Below are positions 1 to 8,212 of a stretch of DNA of 22,233 nt, piece by piece. Under the pieces are notes generated by a model. That model worked only from the letters and a program-made list of their open reading frames with translations, was not told where the DNA came from and did not search any database. The translations under genes were made by a program, and so were the position numbers. Source of the stretch: an uncultured Blautia sp. (lineage in GTDB: Bacteria > Bacillota > Clostridia > Lachnospirales > Lachnospiraceae). The DNA is taken from NCBI GenBank assembly GCA_900542045.1, contig UQMI01000053.1, positions 1 to 22,233 of the forward strand, written 5' to 3'. Numbering within the stretch: the stretch's first letter is position 1; each line of letters opens with the position of its first letter.

Positions 1-270
1 GGTTACTTTACAGCCGATCGGCATACCCTCTCTGATCTTGAAGTTAGCCACAGATTTCTTTGCTTTTGTAGCAATTGCTTTCTGTCCTGTGATCAGCTCC
101 ATATCCGCTATAGCAGCGTCTAACAGCTTTGCGTTTTCTTTTGCTTCACCAACACCCATATTTACAACGATTTTTTCGAGTTTTGGCACTTGCATGATAT
201 TTTTATATCCGAATTTTTTTATCATGGCATCCATGATTTCGTTCTTATAAAGATCTTTTAATCGACTCAT
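1..270 (-). CDS. rplE: 50S ribosomal protein L5 (N-terminal part)
   Basis: Partial gene cut by the window edge: 90 codons from an ATG at 268-270, about half of the usual ~180 residues. The start [12 protein letters not shown] and the later stretches [16 protein letters not shown] and [18 protein letters not shown] are typical of bacterial L5. L5 binds 5S rRNA in the central protuberance of the large subunit and contacts the P-site tRNA. It follows rplX after a 20-bp gap containing a purine-rich GAGGAGG ribosome binding site, as expected for the spc part of a merged S10-spc operon. The reading frame is intact to the edge. Identity is secure; only the C-terminal half is unseen. Confidence 0.96.
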   Translation of the reverse strand, partial: MSRLKDLYKNEIMDAMIKKFGYKNIMQVPKLEKIVVNMGVGEAKENAKLLDAAIADMELITGQKAIATKAKKSVANFKIREGMPIGCKVT

Positions 271-290
271 CTTTTATGCCTCCTCTCTTA

Positions 291-605
291 TTATTTATCG
301 ATGACTTCACCAGTTGATTTGGCAACACGAACTTTTTTGTCTCCGTCCATCTTAAAACCAATTCTGGTTGTTTTTCCATTGTGTACATACATTACATTGG
401 AAATATCAATGGGAGCTTCTTTGTTTACGATACCGCCCTGCTGATTAGCCATAGAAGGTTTCTCATGTTTTGTGATCATGTTTACACCTTCTACCAATAC
501 TGTGTGCTTTGCAGTATTGACAGCAAGAACTTTTCCTTCTTTGTCTTTATCTTTTCCAGTGATCACCTTTACAGTGTCACCCTTTTTAATTTTCATCATA
601 GACAT
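291..605 (-). CDS. rplX: 50S ribosomal protein L24
   Basis: L24 is an early assembly protein of the large subunit that binds 23S rRNA domain I near the tunnel exit. The 104-residue product carries the KOW motif near the N-terminus ([20 protein letters not shown], about residues 7-26) and the usual [16 protein letters not shown] segment. The first ATG at 605 is chosen because GGAGGG lies seven bases upstream; the nearby ATG codons three and four positions later would be too far from it. It sits 11 bp after rplN and 20 bp before rplE in the canonical order. Nothing odd is seen. Confidence 0.97.
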   Translation of the reverse strand: MSMMKIKKGDTVKVITGKDKDKEGKVLAVNTAKHTVLVEGVNMITKHEKPSMANQQGGIVNKEAPIDISNVMYVHNGKTTRIGFKMDGDKKVRVAKSTGEVIDK

Positions 606-616
606 TATGCACCCTC

Positions 617-985
617 CTATAATACTTCAGGAGCTAAAGAAACAATTTTCATAAAGTGTTTCTCACGCAGCTCTCTGGCTACCGGTCCAAAGATACGGGT
701 TCCTCTTGGAGTTAAGTCGTCTTTGATAATTACGGCTGCATTTTCATCGAAACGGATGTAAGAGCCGTCTTTGCGGCGTGCGCCTTTAACAGTACGAACA
801 ACAACTGCCTTTACCACGTCACCTTTTTTAACAACGCCGCCTGGTGTTGCATCTTTGACCGTAGCAACGATAACATCACCAATATTCGCATATCTTCTAG
901 TAGAGCCGCCCATCACACGGATACAAAGGATTTCTTTTGCACCAGTATTGTCAGCAACTCTCAGTCTGCTTTCCTGTTGAATCAT
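617..985 (-). CDS. rplN: 50S ribosomal protein L14
   Basis: Full-length 122-residue L14, the normal size. The start [18 protein letters not shown] and the internal motif [16 protein letters not shown] are hallmark sequences. L14 lies at the subunit interface, contacts 16S rRNA in the intersubunit bridge and neighbours L19; it is also the docking site of the silencing factor RsfS. ATG at 985 is preceded by GGAGG at a good distance. The gap to rpsQ upstream is 76 bp, somewhat longer than most in this operon, and rplX follows after 11 bp. Confidence 0.98.
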   Translation of the reverse strand: MIQQESRLRVADNTGAKEILCIRVMGGSTRRYANIGDVIVATVKDATPGGVVKKGDVVKAVVVRTVKGARRKDGSYIRFDENAAVIIKDDLTPRGTRIFGPVARELREKHFMKIVSLAPEVL

Positions 986-1061
986 GCTGGTATTCCTCCT
1001 TCACAAATTTCACCGATTTTCATCGCCGTCTCTTTTCTGCCAAAGCAGCAGACGTACGAAA

Positions 1062-1316
1062 TTATTTTACTTTCTCAACGATTTCCACAAGTCTCCATCT
1101 CTTGTCTTTGGAAAGAGGTCTTGTTTCCATTACTTTTACGGTATCGCCGATGCTGCATTCGTTCTGCTCATCATGCGCTTTTAATTTATAAGTTCTCTTC
1201 ACGATCTTTTTGTAAAGAGGATGCTTTACATGGTCTTCGATGGCTACAACAATGGTTTTATCCATCTTGTTGCTGACAACTTTGCCAACACGTGTTTTTC
1301 TCAGATTTCTTTCCAC
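1062..1316 (-). CDS. rpsQ: 30S ribosomal protein S17 (GTG start)
   Basis: 84-residue S17, a primary 16S rRNA binding protein of the 5' domain with an OB fold. Diagnostic stretches are [20 protein letters not shown] and [20 protein letters not shown]. The start is a GTG at 1314-1316. Its ribosome binding site AAGGAGG lies within the last codons of rpmC, seven bases before the GTG, so translation is probably coupled; the two genes are two bases apart. No ATG lies at a suitable position. Confidence 0.97.
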   Translation of the reverse strand: MERNLRKTRVGKVVSNKMDKTIVVAIEDHVKHPLYKKIVKRTYKLKAHDEQNECSIGDTVKVMETRPLSKDKRWRLVEIVEKVK

Positions 1317-1318
1317 GA

Positions 1319-1525
1319 TTATGCCTCCTTAGCCTGCTCCGCAATCACGGTCTGAATTCTAGCAATGTTTCTACGAACTTCTTTGATTCTGCTAGTATTG
1401 TCTAACTGATTGGTTGCATTCTGAAATCTCAAGTTAAAGAGTTCCTTCTTAGCAGCTACTAATTCTTCATTCAACTCTGTAGCTGATTTGCTTCTTAAAT
1501 CTTCTACGAATTTATTAATTTTCAC
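1319..1525 (-). CDS. rpmC: 50S ribosomal protein L29 (GTG start)
   Basis: L29 sits near the peptide exit tunnel and, with L23, forms the docking site for trigger factor and SRP. The product reads [18 protein letters not shown], then the family motif [16 protein letters not shown] and [15 protein letters not shown], forming two long helices. I place the start at the GTG at 1523-1525 (68 residues). A GTG three codons upstream is possible, but the AGAAGGCGG binding site is eight bases from the 1525 GTG and abuts the other one. The gene overlaps the end of rplP by 11 bases, suggesting translational coupling. Confidence 0.96.
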   Translation of the reverse strand: MKINKFVEDLRSKSATELNEELVAAKKELFNLRFQNATNQLDNTSRIKEVRRNIARIQTVIAEQAKEA

Positions 1526-1952
1526 TGTTATCACCGCCTTCTAAGTCTGCACGAGAAACGATTTTACATTTACAAGGTAACTTGTGCATGGCAAGACGCA
1601 ATGCCTCACGAGCGGTCTCTTCAGGAACGCCTGCGATCTCGAACATTACACGTCCTGGCTTAACCACTGCTACCCAGTACTCTAAGGCACCTTTACCGGA
1701 ACCCATACGTGTTTCTGCTGGTTTTGCTGTTACTGGTTTATCTGGGAAAATTTTGATCCAAACCTGTCCGCCACGCTTGATATAACGTGTCATAGCAATA
1801 CGGGCTGCCTCAATCTGATTGGAGCGGATCCAGCATGGTTCAGTGGCAACAAGTCCGAACTCACCATAATTGATTTTATTACCTCTTAAGGCTTTTCCTT
1901 TCATGGAGCCACGGAATTGTTTACGACGTTTTACTCTTTTCGGCATTAACAT
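1515..1952 (-). CDS. rplP: 50S ribosomal protein L16
   Basis: 145 residues, the normal L16 length, beginning [19 protein letters not shown] and including [20 protein letters not shown], the MGSGKG loop and the [10 protein letters not shown] segment. L16 lies close to the peptidyl-transferase centre and A site and is needed for late large-subunit assembly. The first ATG overlaps the rpsC stop by one base (TAATG), typical of coupled ribosomal genes. The 3' end overlaps the rpmC start region. Identification is unambiguous. Confidence 0.98.
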   Translation of the reverse strand: MLMPKRVKRRKQFRGSMKGKALRGNKINYGEFGLVATEPCWIRSNQIEAARIAMTRYIKRGGQVWIKIFPDKPVTAKPAETRMGSGKGALEYWVAVVKPGRVMFEIAGVPEETAREALRLAMHKLPCKCKIVSRADLEGGDNSEN

Positions 1953-2608
1953 TATTTATCGCTCCCTTCCTTAGATCCTTTTGTTGGAAGTACTTCGCCA
2001 TTGTAAATCCAGGCCTTTACACCAACTTTGCCGTAGGTTGTATCTGCTTCAGCGAAACCATAGTCGATATCTGCACGCAGTGTCTGCAGAGGAATATTTC
2101 CTTCGCTGTAGAACTCAGTACGAGCCATATCAGCACCGCCCAGACGTCCGGAAACAGCAGTCTTGATTCCCTTAGCACCAGCCTTCATGGTTCTGGACAT
2201 GGTGGACTTCATGGCACGGCGGAAAGAAATACGGTTCTCCAGCTGCAGAGCGATGTTTTCTGCTACCAGCTGTGCGTCTCTGTCCGGTCTCTTTACTTCT
2301 TTGATATCTACAACCAGTTTCTTGGATGTATATTTCTGCAGTTCAGCTTTTACTTTTTCGATCTCAGCGCCGCCCTTACCGATTACGATACCAGGCTTTG
2401 CAGTATAGATAATCACTTTTACTCTGTCAGATGCTCTTTCGATCTCAATCTTGGAAACACCTGCGCTGTATAATTTCTTCTTCAGGAATGTTCTGATGTT
2501 GTAGTCTTCTACCAAATAATCAGCAAACTCAGCATCTGCGTACCATTTGGAATCCCAGTCTTTGATTACTCCGACTCTCAGACCATGCGGGTTAACTTTC
2601 TGTCCCAT
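1952..2608 (-). CDS. rpsC: 30S ribosomal protein S3
   Basis: 218 residues. The start [20 protein letters not shown], the KH type-2 core with the [18 protein letters not shown] loop (about residues 74-91) and the C-terminal [13 protein letters not shown] motif identify S3. S3 lies at the mRNA entry channel and, with S4 and S5, contributes to helicase activity; the GxxG of the KH domain is GKGG. AAGGAGG precedes the ATG at 2608. The gene starts 11 bp after rplV and its stop overlaps the rplP start by one base. Confidence 0.98.
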   Translation of the reverse strand: MGQKVNPHGLRVGVIKDWDSKWYADAEFADYLVEDYNIRTFLKKKLYSAGVSKIEIERASDRVKVIIYTAKPGIVIGKGGAEIEKVKAELQKYTSKKLVVDIKEVKRPDRDAQLVAENIALQLENRISFRRAMKSTMSRTMKAGAKGIKTAVSGRLGGADMARTEFYSEGNIPLQTLRADIDYGFAEADTTYGKVGVKAWIYNGEVLPTKGSKEGSDK

Positions 2609-2619
2609 GATTTACCTCC

Positions 2620-3009
2620 TTATCTTTCATCCAGCACGATGGTGATGTGGCTTGTTCTCTTCTCGATTCTGTAAGCTCTACCCTGTGCTCTTGGTTGAAT
2701 TCTCTTCATTGTAGGTCCTTTGTTTGCGTAGCACTCTGCAATGTAGAGGTTGTCAGCGCTCATACCATTGTTGTTCTCTGCGTTTGCGATTGCAGATTCC
2801 AACAGTTTTTTCAGTACGCTGGAAGCGTATCTGGGATTATATGTCAGGATACCAAGTGCCGTCTGCACATCTTTGCCGCGGATTACGTCGAGTACGTAGC
2901 AGGCTTTCTGTACAGATACTCTTGCATAAGACAACTTAGCAGATGGCCTTGTCTCTCTGTTGTTCTCATTTCTGGTTCTCTTAATTTGAGATCTATGTCC
3001 TTTAGCCAT
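2620..3009 (-). CDS. rplV: 50S ribosomal protein L22
   Basis: 129 residues; bacterial L22 is usually 110-120, and the extra length is a basic N-terminal extension MAKGHRSQIKRTRNENNRET before the conserved core AKLSYARVSVQKACYVLDVI. The tunnel-lining hairpin region (GPTMKRIQPRAQGRAYRIEK) is intact. L22 contacts all 23S rRNA domains and its hairpin lines the nascent-peptide tunnel, a classical macrolide-resistance locus. ATG at 3009 is preceded by AAAGGAGGG. It lies 22 bp after rpsS and 11 bp before rpsC. Confidence 0.98.
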   Translation of the reverse strand: MAKGHRSQIKRTRNENNRETRPSAKLSYARVSVQKACYVLDVIRGKDVQTALGILTYNPRYASSVLKKLLESAIANAENNNGMSADNLYIAECYANKGPTMKRIQPRAQGRAYRIEKRTSHITIVLDER

Positions 3010-3031
3010 GGATATACCCTCCTTTCAAATA

Positions 3032-3313
3032 TTAGCGAACTCCGGATTTCTTTTCGTCTTTTCCATGTCCTCTATAGGTTCTGGTTGCAACGAACTCTCC
3101 GAGTTTGTGTCCAACCATATCTTCGGTTATATATACAGGTACGTGCTTTCTTCCATCATGTACAGCAATTGTATGTCCCACGAAAGATGGGAAAATGGTA
3201 GAACGACGTGACCATGTTTTGATAACTGTCTTTTCGTTGGATGCATTCAGAGCATCTACCTTTTTCAGCAGGCTCTTGTCTGCGAAAGGTCCTTTTTTCA
3301 GTGAACGAGCCAT
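3032..3313 (-). CDS. rpsS: 30S ribosomal protein S19
   Basis: 93 residues with the diagnostic start [19 protein letters not shown] and the motifs [20 protein letters not shown] and [19 protein letters not shown]19 binds the head of 16S rRNA with S13 and contacts the A-site finger bridge and tRNA. AAGGAGG lies six to seven bases before the ATG at 3313. It is 11 bp downstream of rplB and 22 bp upstream of rplV, in canonical order. Confidence 0.98.
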   Translation of the reverse strand: MARSLKKGPFADKSLLKKVDALNASNEKTVIKTWSRRSTIFPSFVGHTIAVHDGRKHVPVYITEDMVGHKLGEFVATRTYRGHGKDEKKSGVR

Positions 3314-3324
3314 TGTTTACCTCC

Positions 3325-4170
3325 TTATTTTGCTAAAGCTTTACCATCGCGTCTTCTTACGATCAGCTTGTTGGACTGTTTGTTTTTCTTTCTTGTCTTC
3401 AGACCAAGAGCAGGTTTACCCCATGGAGTACATGGACCCGGACGTCCGATACCTGTCTTACCTTCACCACCACCATGTGGATGGTCATTGGGGTTCATTA
3501 CAGAACCACGTACAGTCGGTCTGATTCCCATGTGGCGTTTACGACCTGCTTTACCAATGTTGATCAGGTTGTGATCGCCATTTCCAACAACACCGATGGA
3601 TGCACGGCAATTTAAGGGAACCATTCTCATTTCACCGGAGGGTAATCTTAAGGTTGCGTATTTTCCTTCTTTTGCCATCAGCTGTGCTCCGTTACCAGCG
3701 GAACGAACCAACTGTCCGCCTTTTCCAGGATACAGCTCAATGTTATGGATCATAGTACCTACAGCGATAGCAGACAGAGGCAGGCAGTTGCCTACACGAA
3801 CTTCTGCATTCTCACCGTTCATGATCTTTGCTCCGACTTTCAATCCTTCTGGTGCCAGAATGTATGCTTTCTCGCCGTCTGCATAGCAGATCAGAGCGAT
3901 ATTTGCTGTTCTGTTCGGATCGTATTCGATTGACATTACAGTTGCAGGTACATCATCTTTTCTTCTCTTGAAATCGATGATTCTGTATTTTCTTCTGCTT
4001 CCGCCGCCGCGGTGTCTAACAGTAATTTTACCCTGGTTGTTACGTCCAGAGTTCTTTTTCAGAGATACGACCAGAGATTTCTCAGGAGTTGCTTTTGTAA
4101 TCTCAGAGAAGTCAGATCCAGTCATATGTCTTCTGGAAGGTGTATATGGGTTATAGGTCTTAATTCCCAT
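3325..4170 (-). CDS. rplB: 50S ribosomal protein L2
   Basis: 281 residues, slightly above the usual 273-277. It starts [20 protein letters not shown] and contains [20 protein letters not shown] and the highly conserved C-terminal region [20 protein letters not shown], which includes the histidine near the peptidyl-transferase centre. L2 is required for subunit association and peptidyl transfer. AAAGGAG precedes the ATG at 4170. Upstream lies an unusual 251-bp non-coding block separating it from rplW, described separately; downstream rpsS follows after 11 bp. Confidence 0.98.
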   Translation of the reverse strand: MGIKTYNPYTPSRRHMTGSDFSEITKATPEKSLVVSLKKNSGRNNQGKITVRHRGGGSRRKYRIIDFKRRKDDVPATVMSIEYDPNRTANIALICYADGEKAYILAPEGLKVGAKIMNGENAEVRVGNCLPLSAIAVGTMIHNIELYPGKGGQLVRSAGNGAQLMAKEGKYATLRLPSGEMRMVPLNCRASIGVVGNGDHNLINIGKAGRKRHMGIRPTVRGSVMNPNDHPHGGGEGKTGIGRPGPCTPWGKPALGLKTRKKNKQSNKLIVRRRDGKALAK

Positions 4171-4421
4171 TGTTGTGTTCTCCTTTCGAATTTACTATCG
4201 CACTTTCGTTGTGCATATTCGCGATAAGCAGAGCGCCAAGGATTATCATGAAAAAGCTCGTCATGCTCTGCTATTGCTGCGGGGGCTTGCTTTCGGCAAG
4301 TTGCTTTCGGCAGCACGGGTAACTTCGCTCAACTAAGTTCGTGCCTGCTGCACTCACTAAGGTTCGCGAAGGGGGCCCGACTACGCCTCAAGCTACGCCT
4401 TCGGCTTGCTTTCGGCAAGTC
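4171..4421 (-). repeat. Dyad-rich non-coding block inside the S10 operon
   Basis: A 251-bp gap between rplW and rplB without a credible gene. It contains two copies of the 17-mer GCTTGCTTTCGGCAAGT (4285-4301 and 4404-4420), each a small hairpin (CTTGC/GCAAG arms), with a third degenerate copy at 4302-4312. There is a larger hairpin at 4313-4344 with arms GCACG+AACTT and AAGTT+CGTGC, and two CTACGCCT copies at 4381-4388 and 4393-4400. A dyad GCAGAGC/GCTCTGC lies at 4228-4234 and 4265-4271, and a nested dyad TATCGC/GCGATA at 4196-4201 and 4221-4226. The repeats resemble a dispersed intergenic palindromic element, but that is inference: only one locus is visible. It would be transcribed as part of the operon mRNA. 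Confidence 0.7.
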
Positions 4422-4721
4422 TTATAACCCCTCGAAGATTTCGATATCTTTGCTCTCAGCTGTCAGGGCAACGATCGCTTTTTTGGTCTTGGCAGTTCTG
4501 CCGTAGATCATTCCGCGTCTTTTCTTCTTGCCGTCCATATTCATTGTATTTACACTTTTTACTTTTGTTCCTTCGAACATTTTTTCAACAGCTTCTTTGA
4601 TCTGTGCCTTGTTTGCTTCCGGATGTACTAAGAATGTATATTTCTTCTCACCCATAGCGTTCATGCTCTTCTCGGTGATAACCGGTTTTAAGATCACGTC
4701 ATAGTATTTGATATCTGCCAT
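4422..4721 (-). CDS. rplW: 50S ribosomal protein L23
   Basis: 99 residues, the family norm, reading [20 protein letters not shown] then [20 protein letters not shown] and [19 protein letters not shown]23 surrounds the tunnel exit and is the main docking site of trigger factor and SRP. Its ATG overlaps the rplD stop by one base (TAATG), implying coupled translation. It is followed by the 251-bp repeat-rich gap before rplB, whereas these genes are usually only a few bases apart in relatives. Confidence 0.97.
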   Translation of the reverse strand: MADIKYYDVILKPVITEKSMNAMGEKKYTFLVHPEANKAQIKEAVEKMFEGTKVKSVNTMNMDGKKKRRGMIYGRTAKTKKAIVALTAESKDIEIFEGL

Positions 4722-5341
4722 TATGCGTACACCTCCTCGATTGAAGCAACAGCATCTTTGGTAACAACCACTGTTTTATGCTTTAACACATCGTATACGT
4801 TGATGGTGTTTGCTGTAGCAGTTTCTACATTCTGGATATTTCTTGCAGAAAGGATCACGTTTGTATCATGATCAGCTGTTACAACCAGTGCTTTTTCTGC
4901 TTTCAGGTTATTCAGAACCTTCACCATATCTTTTGTTTTCACTGCATCCAGTTTCAACTCATCTACTACGATCAGTTTATTTTCCTGAACTTTGGATGTC
5001 AGAACTGACTTCATAGCAGCTCTTCTTTCCTTCTTGTTCATCTTTACTTCATAATCACGCGGAACCGGAGCAAATACCACTCCACCGCCTGTCCACTGCG
5101 GAGCTCTGATGGAACCCTGTCTTGCATGTCCGGTTCCTTTCTGTCTCCATGGTTTTCTTCCACCGCCGCTTACTTCAGAACGGGTTTTAGCCTTCTGTGT
5201 ACCCTGGCGTTTATTAGCTAACTGACGAACGACTGCCAGATGAACCAGATGCTCATTGATCGGTGCGCCAAACACAGCATCATTCAGTTCCATTGTTCCG
5301 ACTTCGTTGCCTTCCATATTATATACGGTTACGTTTGCCAT
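4721..5341 (-). CDS. rplD: 50S ribosomal protein L4
   Basis: 206 residues, normal length. The conserved extended-loop region reads [20 protein letters not shown] followed by [19 protein letters not shown] (about residues 53-93), which reaches into the exit tunnel. L4 is an early assembly protein; in Escherichia coli it also represses its own operon through the S10 leader, so the leader at 6447-6688 is a natural candidate target here, though no direct evidence is visible. AAAGGAGG precedes the ATG at 5341. rplC lies 24 bp upstream. Confidence 0.98.
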   Translation of the reverse strand: MANVTVYNMEGNEVGTMELNDAVFGAPINEHLVHLAVVRQLANKRQGTQKAKTRSEVSGGGRKPWRQKGTGHARQGSIRAPQWTGGGVVFAPVPRDYEVKMNKKERRAAMKSVLTSKVQENKLIVVDELKLDAVKTKDMVKVLNNLKAEKALVVTADHDTNVILSARNIQNVETATANTINVYDVLKHKTVVVTKDAVASIEEVYA

Positions 5342-5365
5342 CGTCCTGCTCCTCCTTTCTAATCA

Positions 5366-5998
5366 TTACAGAGTCTTTACTGTCTCTTTGATGGTTACCA
5401 GAGATTTCTTAGGTCCTGGAACAGCACCTTTTACCAACAGCAAATTGTTTTCAGCATCTACACGAACGATCTCCAGATTCTGGATGGTGATCTGCTTGTT
5501 ACCCATCTGTCCAGGCATCTTCTTTCCTTTGAAAACCTTGCTCGGATCAGATGCAGCACCATTGGAACCTGCGTGACGATGGTATTTGGAACCATGAGTC
5601 ATAGGTCCACGGGACTGTCCGTGTCTCTTGATGGCACCCTGGTATCCTTTACCTTTAGAAACAGCAGTTGCGTCGATGTGATCGCCTTCTGCAAAAATAT
5701 CAACTTTAATTTCCTGGCCAAGCTCATATTCAGAAGCGTTTTCGAACTTGAACTCTTTCAGATATCTCTTGTAAGAAACGCCGGCCTTATCAAAGTGTCC
5801 CTTCATTGGTTTGTTCACAAGCTTTTCTCTCTTGTCGCCGAAACCAACCTGAACAGCGTTGTAGCCTTCGTTTTCTTCGGTTTTGATCTGTGTTACTACA
5901 CAGGGTCCAGCCTGCAGAACAGTAACCGGAATCAGAATGCCGTTTTCATCGAAGATCTGGGTCATTCCGACTTTCGTAGCTAAAATAGCTTTTTTCAT
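5366..5998 (-). CDS. rplC: 50S ribosomal protein L3
   Basis: 210 residues with the family start [20 protein letters not shown], the core [20 protein letters not shown] and the [20 protein letters not shown] loop that approaches the peptidyl-transferase centre. L3 starts large-subunit assembly at the 3' end of 23S rRNA. ATAAGGAGG precedes the ATG at 5998. A stem-loop (GATTACC/GGTAATC, 6019-6037) lies just upstream of the ribosome binding site, in a 127-bp gap to rpsJ that is longer than other gaps in the operon. Confidence 0.98.
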   Translation of the reverse strand: MKKAILATKVGMTQIFDENGILIPVTVLQAGPCVVTQIKTEENEGYNAVQVGFGDKREKLVNKPMKGHFDKAGVSYKRYLKEFKFENASEYELGQEIKVDIFAEGDHIDATAVSKGKGYQGAIKRHGQSRGPMTHGSKYHRHAGSNGAASDPSKVFKGKKMPGQMGNKQITIQNLEIVRVDAENNLLLVKGAVPGPKKSLVTIKETVKTL

Positions 5999-6125
5999 GA
6001 TTTTTCCTCCTTATAGCGGATTACCAAAACGGTAATCATATAGTTTATTGAAGCACCCGCAAACGGATGTACTTACCAGAACTCTCTGCCCGTTCTTTAC
6101 AGGCAGCACAGCTTCTTAGGCTGTC
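5999..6125 (-). promoter_or_regulatory. Hairpin-rich rpsJ-rplC intercistronic region
   Basis: Three stem-loops can be read in the 127-bp gap. The first, just after the rpsJ stop, has arms ACAGC/GCTGT at 6108-6112 and 6120-6124. The second has arms CTGCC/GGCAG at 6086-6090 and 6102-6106. The third has seven-base-pair arms GATTACC/GGTAATC at 6019-6025 and 6031-6037, ending about ten bases before the rplC ribosome binding site. None has a U-tract, so they are not terminators. They could set mRNA processing or modulate rplC translation; the role is inference. Confidence 0.45.
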
Positions 6126-6446
6126 TTATTTCTTTGTCTTCATTTTGATATCAATGTGAACACCTGCAGGCATTTCCAGTCTGGACAGAGCGTCTACTGT
6201 CTTCTGGGTTGGTGTGATGATATCGATCAGTCTCTTATGTGTTCTCTGCTCGAACTGCTCACGGGAATCTTTATATTTATGAACCGCTCTCAGAATTGTA
6301 ACAACTTCCTTCTTAGTAGGAAGAGGTACCGGTCCGCTCACCGTTGCTCCGTTCTTTTTTACAGTTTCAATGATTTTTGCAGCAGATGCATCTACCAACT
6401 GATGATCATATGCCTTCAATGTGATTCTCATTACTTGACTTGCCAT
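6126..6446 (-). CDS. rpsJ: 30S ribosomal protein S10
   Basis: 106 residues, first gene of the operon. The core reads [20 protein letters not shown], then [19 protein letters not shown] and the loop [21 protein letters not shown]10 belongs to the small-subunit head and is identical to the transcription factor NusE, which binds NusB in antitermination. The ATG at 6446 is chosen because AAAAGGAGG is about ten bases upstream; an internal ATG at codon 6 has no such site. It follows a long structured leader and a sigma-A-type promoter. Confidence 0.98.
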   Translation of the reverse strand: MASQVMRITLKAYDHQLVDASAAKIIETVKKNGATVSGPVPLPTKKEVVTILRAVHKYKDSREQFEQRTHKRLIDIITPTQKTVDALSRLEMPAGVHIDIKMKTKK

Positions 6447-6688
6447 AAAAAAAGTCGCCTCCTTTTCGCACTTTGTTATCAGTACGACAAGCGGTGACTG
6501 TACTCATTACACTTTCCCGTGTGTGTCCTGGTTTTTAACACGAGCATGTCCGCACAAATTCCCTGCAGACCTTTGGTTAATTGTTGTACAGTGACTTGTC
6601 GTCAGTTTCCTAACATGACATTCGCTCCACGGAAAACCTGCTATAATAAGCAGCAACCTCGCGCTTCATCGCTATCAATGTCACAGCA
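6447..6688 (-). ncRNA. Structured 5' leader of the S10 operon
   Basis: About 240 nt lie between the predicted transcription start and rpsJ. On the transcript, ACGACAAG...ACTGTAC (complement of 6586-6602) can pair with GTACAGT...CTTGTCGT (complement of 6484-6503), giving a long-range helix of about 15 pairs with a small internal loop, closing an 80-nt domain. Inside, CGTGT/ACACG arms form a further hairpin. Self-regulating ribosomal-protein leaders upstream of S10 are known in several phyla, and an S10 leader motif has been proposed for Clostridia; whether this one matches needs a covariance search. It probably mediates feedback by an operon-encoded protein. Confidence 0.6.
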
Positions 6689-6694
6689 TGGATT

Positions 6695-6723
6695 AGTATA
6701 CCCGAAATTTCCCGGGTTTTCAA
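6695..6723 (-). promoter_or_regulatory. Promoter of the S10 operon
   Basis: On the minus strand TTGAAA (complement of 6718-6723) and TATACT (complement of 6695-6700) are separated by exactly 17 bases, a strong sigma-A-type arrangement. The spacer contains a palindromic AAATTTCGGG / CCCGGGAAATTT-type segment. Transcription would start near 6688, giving the long leader before rpsJ. Confidence 0.75.
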
Positions 6724-6979
6724 GTGTTTTTCCAAAAAAAGCAGAAAAATTTTCTACAATTTTTCATAATATTATTCTTGGATTATTGTATATTTTGCCA
6801 ATCCCCATTCAGCATCCACTTACCAGATACACATTTTTCTGCTCTGCAGTGCTGCAAGGCAGAAAAATTTCGCCTTATGGGATCCGTTCATCTTTTCCGC
6901 AAGACAAGAAGATGGCCAGGGATCTCCTGCATGACCTCTGGCCTTATTTCTCAATATATACCTATTATAATAGGTAGTT
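6724..6979. other. Non-coding gap with inverted repeats
   Basis: No credible gene. Visible are a 14-bp perfect palindrome CCTATTATAATAGG at 6961-6974 just past the stop of the membrane protein gene, a hairpin with arms GGCCAG/CTGGCC at 6914-6919 and 6938-6943 followed on the minus strand by a weak T-rich stretch, and a ten-base-pair inverted repeat ATTTTTCTGC/GCAGAAAAAT at 6833-6842 and 6859-6868. The GGCCAG hairpin is the best candidate terminator for the gene ending at 6980, but it is weak. Confidence 0.4.
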
Positions 6980-8161
6980 TTATTCTTCCTCTTCTTCCCC
7001 GGAAATAATTCTGGAATAGTCAAACAGTGTGACTCCGGATACCTCATCCTGATAAATCTCCGGATCATCCCCTTCTTCCTGGGCTTTTCTGTGCAGCTGC
7101 TGAGCTGTATACAGCGGGATCGCCATCTTTCTGATCTCAGCCGGCTCCACTGCCGCTGCTTCCTCTTCCGCTGCCCGGATTTCTTCCTCAACTGCCCATG
7201 AAGCAGCTTCCACAGCGGATGTTTCCGGCTGGGCTTCTTCTTTCGGCTGTTCCATGACAGGCTCCGGCTTCACTTCTTCGCCGAACACCTGGGTATTCTC
7301 TATGGTCTCCCTTGGCTCCGCAGGCATTTCCACCGGTCTTTCCGGTTCAGAAACTGCTCTGGGCGCTGCAGGTCTTGGTGCGGTGCGCACTTCCGGTTCA
7401 CTTGTAAGAGGTTCATACAGATCTTCTTCTGTCAGATCATCCACAAACCCTCCTGTCCGAATGGCCTTCCTGCGCTTCTTTTCCCGCTTCCGGCGTCCCT
7501 TGTCTTCTTCCTTCATTCTGCGGTCTTCTTCTTTCAGCCGTTTTGCCCTGGCTTTCTCTTCCTGCTTCAGTTCCTTCTTCGTCTTAATACGGGGCGTTCC
7601 ATCCTCGTTATAAGCAGAAACCACATCTTCCTCCAGTGCATCGTACTGAACTGCGTCAGCGTCTTCTTCTCTTTCGACGTTTTTTTTAGTGTCCTTCTTC
7701 CAGAGTTCTGCAATGATATACAAAATGATCAGGAACAGAACTGCCAGTCCAATAATGATCAGCCCTTCCGTACTCTGTACAGCCACCATCAGGAACCCCA
7801 GATAGGGAACGGTCAGAATCACACGATTGGCCTGACTGCCCAGGGCTATTGTCTGTGTCTCTGCCAGACTGCCTGTGGGATCTTCCATTGTATAAGAATT
7901 CTCCTCTTCGCCGCTTCCTGTAACACGAAGGGAATAGACTCCTCCGTTCTGGCTTACAACAACAGAATCTCCATTCTGCAGTGCCTCTGTCGGAACGGAT
8001 CTAGCATAAGTAACTGAACCGAAATCCAGATTAGTCTCCGTATCCGCTGAGTCAATTATAGTCGTATGGAATCCTATAAAAGGCGGAACAACCAACGCCA
8101 ATACTCCCAATATTGTACAAAGAATCACCAGATGCACAATAAATTTTAAAAATTTGGACAT
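6980..8161 (-). CDS. Two-helix membrane protein, signal peptidase-like without catalytic residues
   Basis: 393 residues. One membrane helix at about 6-27, an extracytoplasmic domain to about 118, a second helix at about 132-152, then a roughly 240-residue cytoplasmic tail. The layout and the stretches NGDSVVVSQNGGVYSLRV and VILTVPYLGFLMVAVQST resemble the SipW/archaeal type of signal peptidase I. I see no SGSMEP-like serine motif, so it is probably not a protease. The tail is highly charged: KKELKQEEKARAKRLKEEDR-type coiled coil, then a Pro/Glu-rich linker and a terminal acidic run EEEEE. I choose the ATG at 8159-8161 because AAGGAG lies nine bases upstream; ATGs two and twelve codons further upstream are possible. 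No function is known to me. Confidence 0.75.
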   Translation of the reverse strand: MSKFLKFIVHLVILCTILGVLALVVPPFIGFHTTIIDSADTETNLDFGSVTYARSVPTEALQNGDSVVVSQNGGVYSLRVTGSGEEENSYTMEDPTGSLAETQTIALGSQANRVILTVPYLGFLMVAVQSTEGLIIIGLAVLFLIILYIIAELWKKDTKKNVEREEDADAVQYDALEEDVVSAYNEDGTPRIKTKKELKQEEKARAKRLKEEDRRMKEEDKGRRKREKKRRKAIRTGGFVDDLTEEDLYEPLTSEPEVRTAPRPAAPRAVSEPERPVEMPAEPRETIENTQVFGEEVKPEPVMEQPKEEAQPETSAVEAASWAVEEEIRAAEEEAAAVEPAEIRKMAIPLYTAQQLHRKAQEEGDDPEIYQDEVSGVTLFDYSRIISGEEEEE

Positions 8162-8212
8162 ATCCATCCTCTCCTTGGCCTGTATCTGCAACTTCATCTA
8201 CAGGAGTTTTTC

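Noticed and set aside
4122..4316. 64-codon minus-strand open frame spanning the rplW-rplB gap
   Set aside because: It overlaps the rplB start in another frame, has low-complexity dyad-derived sequence and no ribosome binding site.
6833..6868. Intrinsic terminator
   Set aside because: The ten-base-pair inverted repeat has T on the 5' arm and A on the 3' arm on either strand, opposite to a terminator with a trailing U-tract.
7254..7613. Ser/Arg-rich open frame on the plus strand
   Set aside because: It is the antisense shadow of the Glu/Lys-rich tail of the minus-strand membrane protein gene.
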